Positions 55,674 through 63,969 of a stretch of DNA of 64,000 nucleotides are shown here, one piece after another. This DNA is from Streptomyces hydrogenans (GTDB taxonomy: Bacteria; Actinomycetota; Actinomycetes; Streptomycetales; Streptomycetaceae), in contig NZ_BNBS01000002.1 in NCBI RefSeq assembly GCF_014656075.1, positions 105,517-169,516 on the forward strand, given 5' to 3'. Numbering within the stretch: the first letter of the stretch is position 1; each line of letters opens with the position of its first letter. Both the position numbers and the translations under genes were made by a program. Under the pieces are notes generated by a model. The model was not told the origin of the DNA, did no database searches, and worked only from the letters and a program-made list of their open reading frames with translations.

Positions 55674-55744
55674 AGGTGAGGCGCGCCACACCCGCGCCAC
55701 CCGCCTTCGGGTCTTATGCCCGCTCCCACGAGGAGGTGGACTCG

Positions 55745-56896
55745 TTGCAACAGCGCAGTTCGACAGTCCAGGAGCCGCTCGCCGAGACGGCCCACCGGCC
55801 CACGCCGCCGCCCGCCTGGCGGCCGCGGACCGACCCCGCCCCGCTGCTGCCCGACACCGAGCCGCTGCGCGTGCTCGGCACGGACGCGGTGGCCGACGCC
55901 GACCCCGCGCTGCTGCGCCGGCTCTACGCGGAGCTGGTCCGCGGCCGCCGGTACAACGCCCAGGCCACCGCCCTGACCAAGCAGGGCCGGCTCGCGGTCT
56001 ACCCGTCCACCACCGGCCAGGAGGCGAGCGAGATCGGCGCCGCCCTCGCCCTGGAGGAGCGGGACTGGCTCTTCCCGTCCTACCGGGACACCCTCGCGGC
56101 CGTCGCCCGCGGCCTCGACCCCGTGCAGGCGCTGACCCTGCTGCGCGGCGACTGGCACACCGGTTACGACCCGCGCGAGCACCGCATCGCGCCCCTGTGC
56201 ACCCCGCTCGCCACCCAGCTGCCGCACGCCGTGGGCCTCGCCCACGCGGCCCGGCTCAAGGGCGACGACGTCGTCGCGCTCGCCATGGTCGGCGACGGCG
56301 GCACCAGCGAGGGCGACTTCCACGAGGCCCTGAACTTCGCCGCCGTCTGGCAGGCGCCGGTGGTCTTCTTCGTGCAGAACAACGGCTTCGCGATCTCCGT
56401 GCCGCTCGCCAAGCAGACCGCCGCCCCCTCGCTCGCCCACAAGGCCGTCGGCTACGGCATGCCGGGCCGCCTGGTGGACGGCAACGACGTGGTCGCGGTG
56501 CACCAGGTGCTCACCGAGGCCGTGACCCGCGCGCGGCGCGGCGGCGGCCCCACCCTGGTGGAGGCGATCACCTACCGGATCGACGCCCACACCAACGCCG
56601 ACGACGCCACCCGCTACCGCGCGGACGGCGAGGTCGAGACCTGGCGGGCGCACGACCCGGTGCTCCTCCTGGAGCGGGAGCTGACCGCGCGGGGCCTGCT
56701 CGACGAGGAGGGCCGCCGCGCCGCGGCCGAGGCCGCCGAGACGATGGCGGCCGAGCTGCGCGAGCGGATGAACGCCGACCCGGTGCTCGACCCGATGGAC
56801 CTCTTCACCCACGTCTACGCCGAGCAGACCGCGCAGCTGCGCGAGCAGGCGGCGCAGCTGCGGGCCGAACTCGAAGCGGAGGGCGAGAGCCGATGA
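55745..56896 (+). CDS. bkdA: Branched-chain 2-oxoacid dehydrogenase (or pyruvate-type) E1 alpha subunit
   Basis: 383 aa from TTG 55745, with AGGAGG 8 bp upstream; longer in-frame starts have no ribosome binding site. TPP-binding motif: AMVGDGGTSEGDFHEALNFA and the closing VFFVQNNGFAISVPLA. Thiamine-dependent decarboxylation of a 2-oxoacid; the motif set and YPSTTGQEASEIGAALAL fit BkdA-type enzymes. The heterodimer partner follows at once (ATGA overlap). Divergent Lrp regulator and neighbouring E2 favour branched-chain substrates. Symbol is context-based. Confidence 0.88.
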   Translation: MQQRSSTVQEPLAETAHRPTPPPAWRPRTDPAPLLPDTEPLRVLGTDAVADADPALLRRLYAELVRGRRYNAQATALTKQGRLAVYPSTTGQEASEIGAALALEERDWLFPSYRDTLAAVARGLDPVQALTLLRGDWHTGYDPREHRIAPLCTPLATQLPHAVGLAHAARLKGDDVVALAMVGDGGTSEGDFHEALNFAAVWQAPVVFFVQNNGFAISVPLAKQTAAPSLAHKAVGYGMPGRLVDGNDVVAVHQVLTEAVTRARRGGGPTLVEAITYRIDAHTNADDATRYRADGEVETWRAHDPVLLLERELTARGLLDEEGRRAAAEAAETMAAELRERMNADPVLDPMDLFTHVYAEQTAQLREQAAQLRAELEAEGESR

Positions 56897-57930
56897 CGAC
56901 GGCGACGACCGGCGCGGCGGCCGCCAGGGCGGCCGGCCGGGCCAAGCCGGCCACGATGGCGCAGGCGCTCCAGCGCGCCATGCGCGACGCGATGGCCGAG
57001 GACCCGACCGTCCACGTCATGGGCGAGGACGTCGGCACCCTCGGCGGGGTCTTCCGGGTCACCGACGGGCTCGCGAAGGAGTTCGGCGAGGACCGCTGCA
57101 CGGACACGCCGCTGGCCGAGGCGGGCATCCTCGGCGCCGCGGTCGGCATGGCCATGTACGGCCTGCGGCCGGTGGTGGAGATGCAGTTCGACGCGTTCGC
57201 CTACCCGGCGTTCGAGCAGCTCGTCTCGCACGTGGCGAAGATGCGCAACAGGACGCGCGGCGCGATGCCGATGCCGATGGTGATCCGGGTGCCGTACGGC
57301 GGCGGGATCGGCGGCGTCGAGCACCACAGCGACTCCTCCGAGATCTACTACATGGCCACCCCCGGTCTGCACGTGGTCACCCCCGCCACCGTCGAGGACG
57401 CCTACGGCCTGCTGCGGGCCGCGATCGCCTCCGACGACCCGGTCGTCTTCCTGGAGCCCAAGCGGCTCTACTGGTCGAAGTCGGACTGGTCGCCCGAGGC
57501 ACCCGCGCGCGTGGAGCCCCTCGGCAGGGCCGTGGTCCGCCGGCCCGGCACCAGCGCCACCCTCCTCACCTACGGCCCCTCGCTGCCGGTCTGTCTGGAG
57601 GCTGCCGAGGCGGCCACCGCCGAGGGCTGGGACCTTGAGGTCGTGGACCTCCGCTCGCTCGTGCCCTTCGACGACGAGACCGTCGCCGCGTCGGTGCGGC
57701 GCACCGGTCGCGCGGTCGTGGTCCACGAGTCCGGCGGCTTCGCCGGTCCCGGCGCCGAGATCGCCGCCCGGGTCAGCGAGCGCTGCTTCCACCACCTGGA
57801 GGCGCCGGTGCTGCGGGTCGCGGGCTTCGACCTGCCCTACCCGCCGCCGATGCTGGAGCGGCACCACCTGCCGGGCGTCGACCGGGTCCTGGACGCGGTC
57901 GCACGGCTCCAGTGGGAGGCGGGCAACTGA
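56893..57930 (+). CDS. bkdB: 2-oxoacid dehydrogenase E1 beta subunit
   Basis: 345 aa. MAQALQRAMRDAMAEDPTVH, VMGEDVGTLGGVFRVTDGL and the YGGGIGGVEHHSDSSEIYYM segment, with DLRSLVPFDDETVAASV and GPGAEIAARVSERCF in the C-terminal domain. Works with the alpha subunit. Overlaps the alpha gene by 4 bp and the E2 gene by 1 bp (TGATG). Confidence 0.92.
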   Translation: MTTATTGAAAARAAGRAKPATMAQALQRAMRDAMAEDPTVHVMGEDVGTLGGVFRVTDGLAKEFGEDRCTDTPLAEAGILGAAVGMAMYGLRPVVEMQFDAFAYPAFEQLVSHVAKMRNRTRGAMPMPMVIRVPYGGGIGGVEHHSDSSEIYYMATPGLHVVTPATVEDAYGLLRAAIASDDPVVFLEPKRLYWSKSDWSPEAPARVEPLGRAVVRRPGTSATLLTYGPSLPVCLEAAEAATAEGWDLEVVDLRSLVPFDDETVAASVRRTGRAVVVHESGGFAGPGAEIAARVSERCFHHLEAPVLRVAGFDLPYPPPMLERHHLPGVDRVLDAVARLQWEAGN

Positions 57931-59315
57931 TGGCACAGGTTCTGGAGTTCAAGCTCCCCGACCTCGGTGAGGGACTCACCGAGGCCGAGATCGTCCGCTG
58001 GCTGGTGGCCGTCGGCGACGTCGTCGCGATCGACCAGCCGGTCGTCGAGGTCGAGACCGCCAAGGCGATGGTCGAGGTGCCCTGCCCGTACGGGGGCGTG
58101 GTCACCGCCCGCTTCGGCGAGGAGGGCACCGAACTGCCCGTCGGGGCACCGCTCCTGACGGTCGCCGTCGGAGCCTCCGCAGCCGCCGGGACGGCCGCCG
58201 CGTCCGCGCCGGAGACGGCCGGGGCCGCCTCCGGTTCCGCTTCCTCCGCCGATTCCGCCGTCTCGTCGGAGTACTCGGGCAACGTCCTCGTCGGCTACGG
58301 CACGGCGGGCCCCGCGGCCCGCCGGCGCCGGATCCGCCCCCAGGCCCCGGCCGTCGTGAACCCCACGCCGAACGCGACGGCCGGCCCCACCCCGACGGCC
58401 CGGGCGACCGCGGTCGCCGTCCCGGCGCCCGAGGGACCGGTCCCGGTCATCTCCCCGCTCGTGCGGAAGCTGGCCCGAGACCGGGGTCTCGACCTGCGCG
58501 AGGTGCGCGGCTCGGGCCCCGAGGGCCTGATCCTCCGCGCCGACGTCGAGCGGGCCCTCACCGCCCGCGAGGCGCCCGCGGCACCCGTGGCGCCCGCGCC
58601 GCTCTCCGCCGCGTCCGTCGCGGCCGTCGGGGGGCGGATCCCGCTGCGCGGACTGCGCGGGGCCGTCGCCGACAAGCTCTCCCGCAGCCGTACGGAGATC
58701 CCCGACGCGACCTGCTGGGTGGACGCCGACGCCACCGAACTCATGGCCGCGCGCGCGGCGATGAACGCGGCGGGCGGGCCGAAGATCTCGCTCCTCGCGC
58801 TCCTCGCCCGGATCTGCGCCCACGCCCTGGCCCGCTTCCCCGAGCTGAACGCCACCGTGGACACGGCCACCCGGGAGATCGTCCGACTGCCCTCGGTGCA
58901 CCTCGGCTTCGCCGCCCAGACCCCGCGCGGACTCGTCGTCCCCGTGGTCCGGGACGCCGGGACGCGGACCGCCGAGTCGCTGACCGAGGAGTTCGCCCGG
59001 CTCACCGAGTCGGCCCGGCAGGGCACCCTCACGCCGGCCGACCTCACCGGCGGCACCTTCACCCTCAACAACTACGGGGTGTTCGGGGTGGACGGCTCCA
59101 CGCCGATCATCAACCACCCCGAGGCGGCGATGCTGGGCGTCGGCCGGATCATCCCCAAGCCCTGGGTCCACCAGGGCGAACTGGCCGTCCGTCAGGTGGT
59201 GCAGCTCTCGTTCACCTTCGACCACCGCGTCTGCGACGGCGGCACGGCCGGCGGCTTCCTGCGGTACGTCGCGGACTGCGTCGAACAGCCGGCGGTGCTC
59301 CTCCGCACGGTCTGA
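57930..59315 (+). CDS. bkdC: 2-oxoacid dehydrogenase E2 (dihydrolipoamide acyltransferase)
   Basis: 461 aa from ATG 57930. Lipoyl domain with Lys45 (VETAKAMVEVP), an Ala/Ser/Pro linker, a peripheral subunit-binding domain (ISPLVRKLARDRGLDLREVR), a second linker, then the catalytic domain with DHRVCDGGTAGGF (His432, Asp436). Transfers the acyl group to CoA. The E3 gene is not in the window. A hairpin follows the stop. Confidence 0.92.
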   Translation: MAQVLEFKLPDLGEGLTEAEIVRWLVAVGDVVAIDQPVVEVETAKAMVEVPCPYGGVVTARFGEEGTELPVGAPLLTVAVGASAAAGTAAASAPETAGAASGSASSADSAVSSEYSGNVLVGYGTAGPAARRRRIRPQAPAVVNPTPNATAGPTPTARATAVAVPAPEGPVPVISPLVRKLARDRGLDLREVRGSGPEGLILRADVERALTAREAPAAPVAPAPLSAASVAAVGGRIPLRGLRGAVADKLSRSRTEIPDATCWVDADATELMAARAAMNAAGGPKISLLALLARICAHALARFPELNATVDTATREIVRLPSVHLGFAAQTPRGLVVPVVRDAGTRTAESLTEEFARLTESARQGTLTPADLTGGTFTLNNYGVFGVDGSTPIINHPEAAMLGVGRIIPKPWVHQGELAVRQVVQLSFTFDHRVCDGGTAGGFLRYVADCVEQPAVLLRTV

Positions 59316-59334
59316 CCGACCGCGCACGCGCCGA

Positions 59335-59363
59335 ACCACTCCGGCCGCATGAATCGGAGTGGT
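59335..59363 (+). terminator. Terminator after the E2 gene
   Basis: ACCACTCCG / CGGAGTGGT, 9-bp stem, 11-nt loop, 19 bp after the stop. Confidence 0.65.
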
Positions 59364-59433
59364 ACGGCGCCCGGGCCGTCTCGACAGGAGACCGGCCCAG
59401 CGCGGGCGGGCGGCGGCGGACCATACTGCTGGG

Positions 59434-60381
59434 GTGACCACCGCATATGACGCCGTCGTGCTCGCCGGAGGCGCCGCGAGGCGCCTCGGCGGCGTGGACA
59501 AGCCAGGGGTACGGGTCGGCGGCCGGGCCCTGCTCGACCGGGTGCTCGCCGCCTGCGCCGGGGCGCGCCGCACCGTGGTCGTCGGCGCCCCGCGCCCGAC
59601 GGTCCGGCCCGTCGACTGGACCCGCGAGGAGCGGATCGGCACCGGCCCGGTGGCCGCCCTCGACGCCGGAGCCGCCGCCCTCCGGGACGAGAGCGAGGGC
59701 GAGGCCGAGAGCGGGGACAGGGCCGGGACGCCGGCCCCCGACGTCCTGCTCGTCCTCTCCGCAGACCTGCCGTTCCTCGGCGAGGCGACCGTCCGGCGGC
59801 TGCTCGACGGGCTCGCGGCCGAGCCGGAGGCCGAGGCCGCGCTGCTCACCGACGCCGACGGGCGCGACCAGCCGCTCGTCGCCGTCTACCGGTCCGGCCC
59901 CCTGCGCCGCGAGCTCGACGCCATGCGCCACGCGCACCGCGGCCTCGACGGACTTCCCCTGCGGTTCCTCACCGGCGGACTCCGGACCGTGCGGGTCCCG
60001 ACGGGGCCTGACGAGCCGTCGGCCTCCTTCGACTGCGACACCTGGGAGGACATCGCCACGGCCCGGGCCCGCATCAGGGACCATGGAGCCGTGCTGGACG
60101 AATGGATCACCGCAGTCAAGACCGAACTGGGCATCGACCTGGACGTCGACACCGGCGTCCTGCTCGACCTGGCCCGCGACGCCGCCCACGGCGTCGCCCG
60201 CCCCGCCGCGCCCCTGACGACCTTCCTCGTCGGCTACGCCGCGGCGAAGGCCGCCGAGAGCGGCACGGACCCGGCCGAGGCGGTCGCCGAGGCCGCCGGC
60301 AAGGCCGCCGCCCTCGCCCGCCAGTGGGCCGCCGAGCAGGCCGAACAGGCCGGGCAGGCCGCACAGGACGAGGCCGGATGA
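59434..60381 (+). CDS. MobA-like NTP transferase fused to a DUF6457 domain
   Basis: 315 aa from GTG 59434. N-terminal MobA-like domain: VVLAGGAARRLGGVDKPG (nucleotide loop) and LLVLSADLPFLGEATV. It may add a nucleotide to molybdopterin. From about residue 220 comes a second domain (VLDEWITAVKTELGIDLDVD, LLDLARDAAHGVARPAAPLT), the DUF6457 type, ending in an Ala/Glu/Gln-rich tail. The domain is elsewhere a separate protein. Overlaps moeA by 4 bp, which suits molybdenum cofactor synthesis. Confidence 0.88.
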   Translation: MTTAYDAVVLAGGAARRLGGVDKPGVRVGGRALLDRVLAACAGARRTVVVGAPRPTVRPVDWTREERIGTGPVAALDAGAAALRDESEGEAESGDRAGTPAPDVLLVLSADLPFLGEATVRRLLDGLAAEPEAEAALLTDADGRDQPLVAVYRSGPLRRELDAMRHAHRGLDGLPLRFLTGGLRTVRVPTGPDEPSASFDCDTWEDIATARARIRDHGAVLDEWITAVKTELGIDLDVDTGVLLDLARDAAHGVARPAAPLTTFLVGYAAAKAAESGTDPAEAVAEAAGKAAALARQWAAEQAEQAGQAAQDEAG

Positions 60382-61859
60382 CCCCCGGACAACCCGCCAC
60401 TCCCCCCGCCCCCGCCCCCGCGTCCGAGCGGGGGCACGGGCACCACCGGGCCACCCCCTGGCCCGAGGCACGCGCCCTCGCGGCCCGTGCCGGAGCCAGC
60501 GCGGCGGCGGACCGCCCGCCCGTCCGCGTACCGCTCGGGCAGGCGCTCGGCCGGACCCTCGCCGAACCGCTGCGGGCCCTCACCGACCTGCCCTCCTTCG
60601 ACAGCTCCGCCATGGACGGCTGGGCGGTCGCGGGACCGGGTCCCTGGACGGTCCGCGAGGAGTCCGTGCTCGCCGGGCACTCCGGCGCCGCGGCGCTCGC
60701 GTCCGGGGAGGCGGTACGGATCGCCACCGGGGCCCGCGTCCCGGCCGGCGCCACCGCCGTCGTCCGCACCGAGCACTCCCGCACCGGGCCCGTGGCCGGA
60801 CCGGTGCTGCTGCACCCCCTCCGCGAGGTCGTGCCCGGGCAGGACATCCGCCCCCGGGGCCAGGAGTGCCGGACCGGCGACGAACTGCTGCCCGCCGGGT
60901 CCCTCGTCGGCCCGGCGGTCCTCGGGCTCGCCGCCGCCGCCGGCTACGACGAGATCGCCGTGCCGGCGCGCCCCCGGGTGGAGGTCCTGGTCCTCGGGGA
61001 CGAGCTGCTGACGGCCGGACTCCCCCACGAGGGGCTGATCCGGGACGCGCTCGGCCCGATGCTCGGGCCCTGGCTGACGGCGCTCGGCGCCGAGGTCCTG
61101 GCGACCCGGCGGATCGGCGACGACGCGGAGGCGCTGTACGAGGCGGTCACCACGTCCGCCGCCGAACTCGTCGTCACCACCGGAGGCACCGCCGCCGGGC
61201 CCGTGGACCACGTCCACCGCGTCCTCGACAAGGCCGGTGCCACCCTCCTGGTCGACGGCGTGAAGGTCCGCCCCGGCCACCCCATGCTGCTGGCCCGGCT
61301 GGACGCGGGACGCCACCTCGTCGGTCTGCCGGGCAACCCCCTGGCCGCCGTCTCCGGCCTCCTCACCCTCGCCGCCCCCCTCCTGGCCGCGCTGACCACC
61401 CGGCCGAGCGCGCCGACTCCACCGAGCGCGCCGACCCCACCGAGCCCGCCCACCGCACCGGCCGAGATCGCCCCACCGAGCGCGCCCACCGCACCGGGCG
61501 AGATCGTCCCACCGAGCGCGCCCACCGCACCGGCCGAGATCGCCCCACCGAGCGCGCCCACCGCACCGGGCGAGCCTCTTGCCGCGCCCCTCCGTGACGG
61601 TGTCCAGGGCCACCCGCACGACACCCGGCTCGTCCCCGTCGTCCACCGGGACGGGCTCGTCGTGCCCCTGCACTACAACGGCCCGGCCATGCTGCGTGGC
61701 ATCGCCGCCGCCGACGCGATGGCCGTGGTGCCGCCCGGGGGAGCCGAGCCCGGACGTCGGGTCGAGCTGCTCGCCCTGCCCTGGCCGACCGAGCCGCAGG
61801 CCGCGACGGCGACCCCGGTGTCGCCCCCGGCGCCCGCCCAAGGAGCATGTTTCACGTGA
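60378..61859 (+). CDS. moeA: Molybdopterin molybdenumtransferase MoeA with a repeat-expanded linker
   Basis: 493 aa from ATG 60378. MoeA motifs: PLGQALGRTLAEPLRALTDL, FDSSAMDGWAV, GEAVRIATGARVPAGATAVV, VVTTGGTAAGPVDHVHRVLD and VRPGHPMLLARLDAGRHLVG, plus LPGNPLAAVSG. It inserts molybdate into adenylated molybdopterin. Residues about 343-400 are a run of PSAPTAPAEIAP-type repeats between domain III and the C-terminal domain, not seen in E. coli MoeA. The 3' end overlaps parS and the channel gene. Confidence 0.9.
   Translation: MTPGQPATPPAPAPASERGHGHHRATPWPEARALAARAGASAAADRPPVRVPLGQALGRTLAEPLRALTDLPSFDSSAMDGWAVAGPGPWTVREESVLAGHSGAAALASGEAVRIATGARVPAGATAVVRTEHSRTGPVAGPVLLHPLREVVPGQDIRPRGQECRTGDELLPAGSLVGPAVLGLAAAAGYDEIAVPARPRVEVLVLGDELLTAGLPHEGLIRDALGPMLGPWLTALGAEVLATRRIGDDAEALYEAVTTSAAELVVTTGGTAAGPVDHVHRVLDKAGATLLVDGVKVRPGHPMLLARLDAGRHLVGLPGNPLAAVSGLLTLAAPLLAALTTRPSAPTPPSAPTPPSPPTAPAEIAPPSAPTAPGEIVPPSAPTAPAEIAPPSAPTAPGEPLAAPLRDGVQGHPHDTRLVPVVHRDGLVVPLHYNGPAMLRGIAAADAMAVVPPGGAEPGRRVELLALPWPTEPQAATATPVSPPAPAQGACFT
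61404..61577. repeat. Tandem repeats of 18 and 36 bp inside moeA
   Basis: Two 18-bp units (61404, 61422), three 36-bp units (61440, 61476, 61512) and a final 30-bp part (61548). They encode PSAPTP and PSAPTAPxEIxP. Copies differ by few bases, so the run looks recent. Confidence 0.92.
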
Positions 61860-61862
61860 AAC
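61849..61862. promoter_or_regulatory. parS site (ParB-binding palindrome)
   Basis: GTTTCACGTGAAAC, all 14 bases of the streptomycete parS consensus, a perfect palindrome. It spans the junction of moeA and the K+ channel gene and contains the likely GTG start (61856). Streptomyces has about 20 parS sites around oriC, used by ParB for chromosome segregation. Confidence 0.93.
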
Positions 61863-62938
61863 TTCCCAGCCGTGATGTCATGGCCCGCCATGCCGACGAG
61901 AAGGTCACCGGTTCGCGGATCGCGCTCCCCCGCCGGACCGTCGACCCGCTCCGCCAGGTCGGCCGCCGTCTCCTCATGGCCCTCGGGGTCCTGTTCCTGA
62001 CGGTCCTCATCGTCTACGCGGACCGCGACGGCTACCACGACAACGCCAACGGCACCGTCGACTTCCTCGACTGCGCCTACTACGCGACCGTCACCCTCTC
62101 CACCACCGGATACGGCGACATCGTCCCGTACAGCGACTCCGCGCGGCTCGTCAACATCCTGGTGATCACGCCCCTGCGCGTGCTGTTCCTGATCATCCTG
62201 GTCGGCACCACCCTCGAGGTCCTCACCGAAAGGACCCGGGAGGAATTCCGGCTGAAGCACTGGAGGTCCAACTTGCGCGACCACACCGTGATCGTCGGCT
62301 TCGGCACGAAGGGGCGGTCCGCGATCCAGACCCTCTGCGCCACCGGCCTCCGCAAGGACCAGATCGTCATCGTCGACCCCTCGGGCAAGGTCATCGAGGC
62401 CGCCAACCTCGACGGCTTCGTCGGCGTCGTCGGCGACGGCACCCGCAGCGACGTCCTGCTCAGGGCCGAGGTGCAGCGGGCCCGCCAGATCGTCATCGCC
62501 ACCCAGCGCGACGACACCGCGGTCCTGGTCACCCTGACCGCCCGTCAGCTCAACCGGGGTGCCAAGATCGTCGCCGCCGTCCGAGAGGAGGAGAACGCCC
62601 CGCTGCTCCGCCAGTCCGGCGCCGACGCGGTCATCACCAGCGCCTCCGCCGCCGGCCGGCTCCTCGGCCTCTCCGTGCTCAGCCCCAGCGCGGGCACGGT
62701 CATGGAGGACCTGATCCAGCAGGGCTCCGGCCTCGACCTGGTCGAGCGCCCGGTGACCAAGGCCGAGGCGGGCCGCAGCGTCCGGGAGACCGACGACCTG
62801 GTGGTGAGCGTGCTGCGCGGCCACCGGCTGCTCGGCTACGACGACCCGGCGGCCAGCCCGCTCCAGCTCACGGACCGGGTCATCACCATCGTCCGGGCCG
62901 CCCCGGTCACCCCGCTCACCACGCCGCCGCAGGACTGA
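61856..62938 (+). CDS. Potassium channel family protein with RCK (TrkA-N) domain
   Basis: 360 aa from GTG 61856, which has AAGGAG 10 bp upstream. ATG 61847 in the same frame has only 1 bp of spacing; ATG 61880 is a further alternative. Two membrane helices (RRLLMALGVLFLTVLIVY, and LRVLFLIILVGTTLEVL) flank a pore loop with selectivity filter Thr84-Gly-Tyr-Gly-Asp (TTGYGD). The cytoplasmic RCK domain has HTVIVGFGTKGRSAIQTLCA and VVGDGTRSDVLLRAEVQRAR. Probably a ligand-gated potassium channel. The start codon lies in a parS site. Confidence 0.93.
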   Translation: MKLPSRDVMARHADEKVTGSRIALPRRTVDPLRQVGRRLLMALGVLFLTVLIVYADRDGYHDNANGTVDFLDCAYYATVTLSTTGYGDIVPYSDSARLVNILVITPLRVLFLIILVGTTLEVLTERTREEFRLKHWRSNLRDHTVIVGFGTKGRSAIQTLCATGLRKDQIVIVDPSGKVIEAANLDGFVGVVGDGTRSDVLLRAEVQRARQIVIATQRDDTAVLVTLTARQLNRGAKIVAAVREEENAPLLRQSGADAVITSASAAGRLLGLSVLSPSAGTVMEDLIQQGSGLDLVERPVTKAEAGRSVRETDDLVVSVLRGHRLLGYDDPAASPLQLTDRVITIVRAAPVTPLTTPPQD

Positions 62939-62975
62939 GCGGACGCGGGACGGGACCGGGAGTAGCCTCGCCGCC

Positions 62976-63956
62976 ATGCATGCGATCACGATTCCGGAAC
63001 CCGGCGGCCCCGAAGCCCTCGTCTGGGCCGAGGTGCCCGATCCCGTGCCCGGCGAGGGCGAGGTCCTCGTCGAGGTGGTGGCGAGCGCCGTCAACCGCGC
63101 CGACGTCCTCCAGCGGCAGGGCTTCTACAACCCCCCGCCCGGCAGCTCTCCCCACCCGGGCCTGGAGTGCGCCGGGCGGATCACGGCCGTCGGCCCCGGG
63201 GTCTCCGGCTGGTCCGTCGGCGACGAGGTCTGCGCGCTGCTCGTCGGCGGCGGCTACGCCGAGCGGGTCGTCGTCCCGGCCGGCCAGCTGCTGCCGGTCC
63301 CCAAGGGCATCGACCTGGCCACGGCCGCCGCGCTCCCCGAGGTCGCCTGCACGGTCTGGTCCAACGTCTTCATGATCGCCCACCTGCGCCCGGGCGAGAC
63401 GCTGCTCGTGCACGGCGGGGGCAGCGGCATCGGCACGATGGCGATCCAGCTGGCCAAGGCGGTCGGCGCGAAGGTCGTCGTCACCGCCGGCAGCCCGGAG
63501 AAGCTGGCCCGCTGCGCCGAACTCGGCGCGGACGTGCTGATCGACTACCGCACCCAGGACTTCGTCGAGGAGCTCCACCGGGCCACCGACGGGGCCGGCG
63601 CGGACGTGATCCTGGACATCATGGGCGCCAAGTACCTGGACCGGAACGTCCAGGCGCTCGCCGTGAGCGGCCGCCTGGTCGTCATCGGCCTCCAGGGCGG
63701 CGTCAAGGGCGAGCTGAACCTCGGCGCCCTGCTCGCCAAGCGGGCCGCCGTGATGGCGACGACCCTGCGCGCCCGCCCGTTGGAGGAGAAGGCGGCGATC
63801 GTCGCCGCCGTGCGCGAGCACGTCTGGCCGCTGGTCGAGGGCGGCACGGTCCGCCCGGTCGTCGACCGGACGCTCCCGATGCCGGAGGCCGCCGAGGCCC
63901 ACCGCCTCCTGGAGTCCGGCGCCCACGTCGGCAAGATCCTGCTGCTGGCCCCCTGA
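62976..63956 (+). CDS. NAD(P)H-quinone oxidoreductase (zinc-free MDR family)
   Basis: 326 aa. Medium-chain dehydrogenase/reductase without the zinc ligands: AVNRADVLQRQGFYNPPPGS, LECAGRITAVGPGVSGW and the NADP fold LLVHGGGSGIGTMAIQLAKA. Further typical parts are VLIDYRTQDFVEEL and GRLVVIGLQGG. Reduces quinones or related carbonyls. 37 bp after the channel gene, so possibly co-transcribed. Confidence 0.92.
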   Translation: MHAITIPEPGGPEALVWAEVPDPVPGEGEVLVEVVASAVNRADVLQRQGFYNPPPGSSPHPGLECAGRITAVGPGVSGWSVGDEVCALLVGGGYAERVVVPAGQLLPVPKGIDLATAAALPEVACTVWSNVFMIAHLRPGETLLVHGGGSGIGTMAIQLAKAVGAKVVVTAGSPEKLARCAELGADVLIDYRTQDFVEELHRATDGAGADVILDIMGAKYLDRNVQALAVSGRLVVIGLQGGVKGELNLGALLAKRAAVMATTLRARPLEEKAAIVAAVREHVWPLVEGGTVRPVVDRTLPMPEAAEAHRLLESGAHVGKILLLAP

Positions 63957-63969
63957 TACGGACGGAGAC

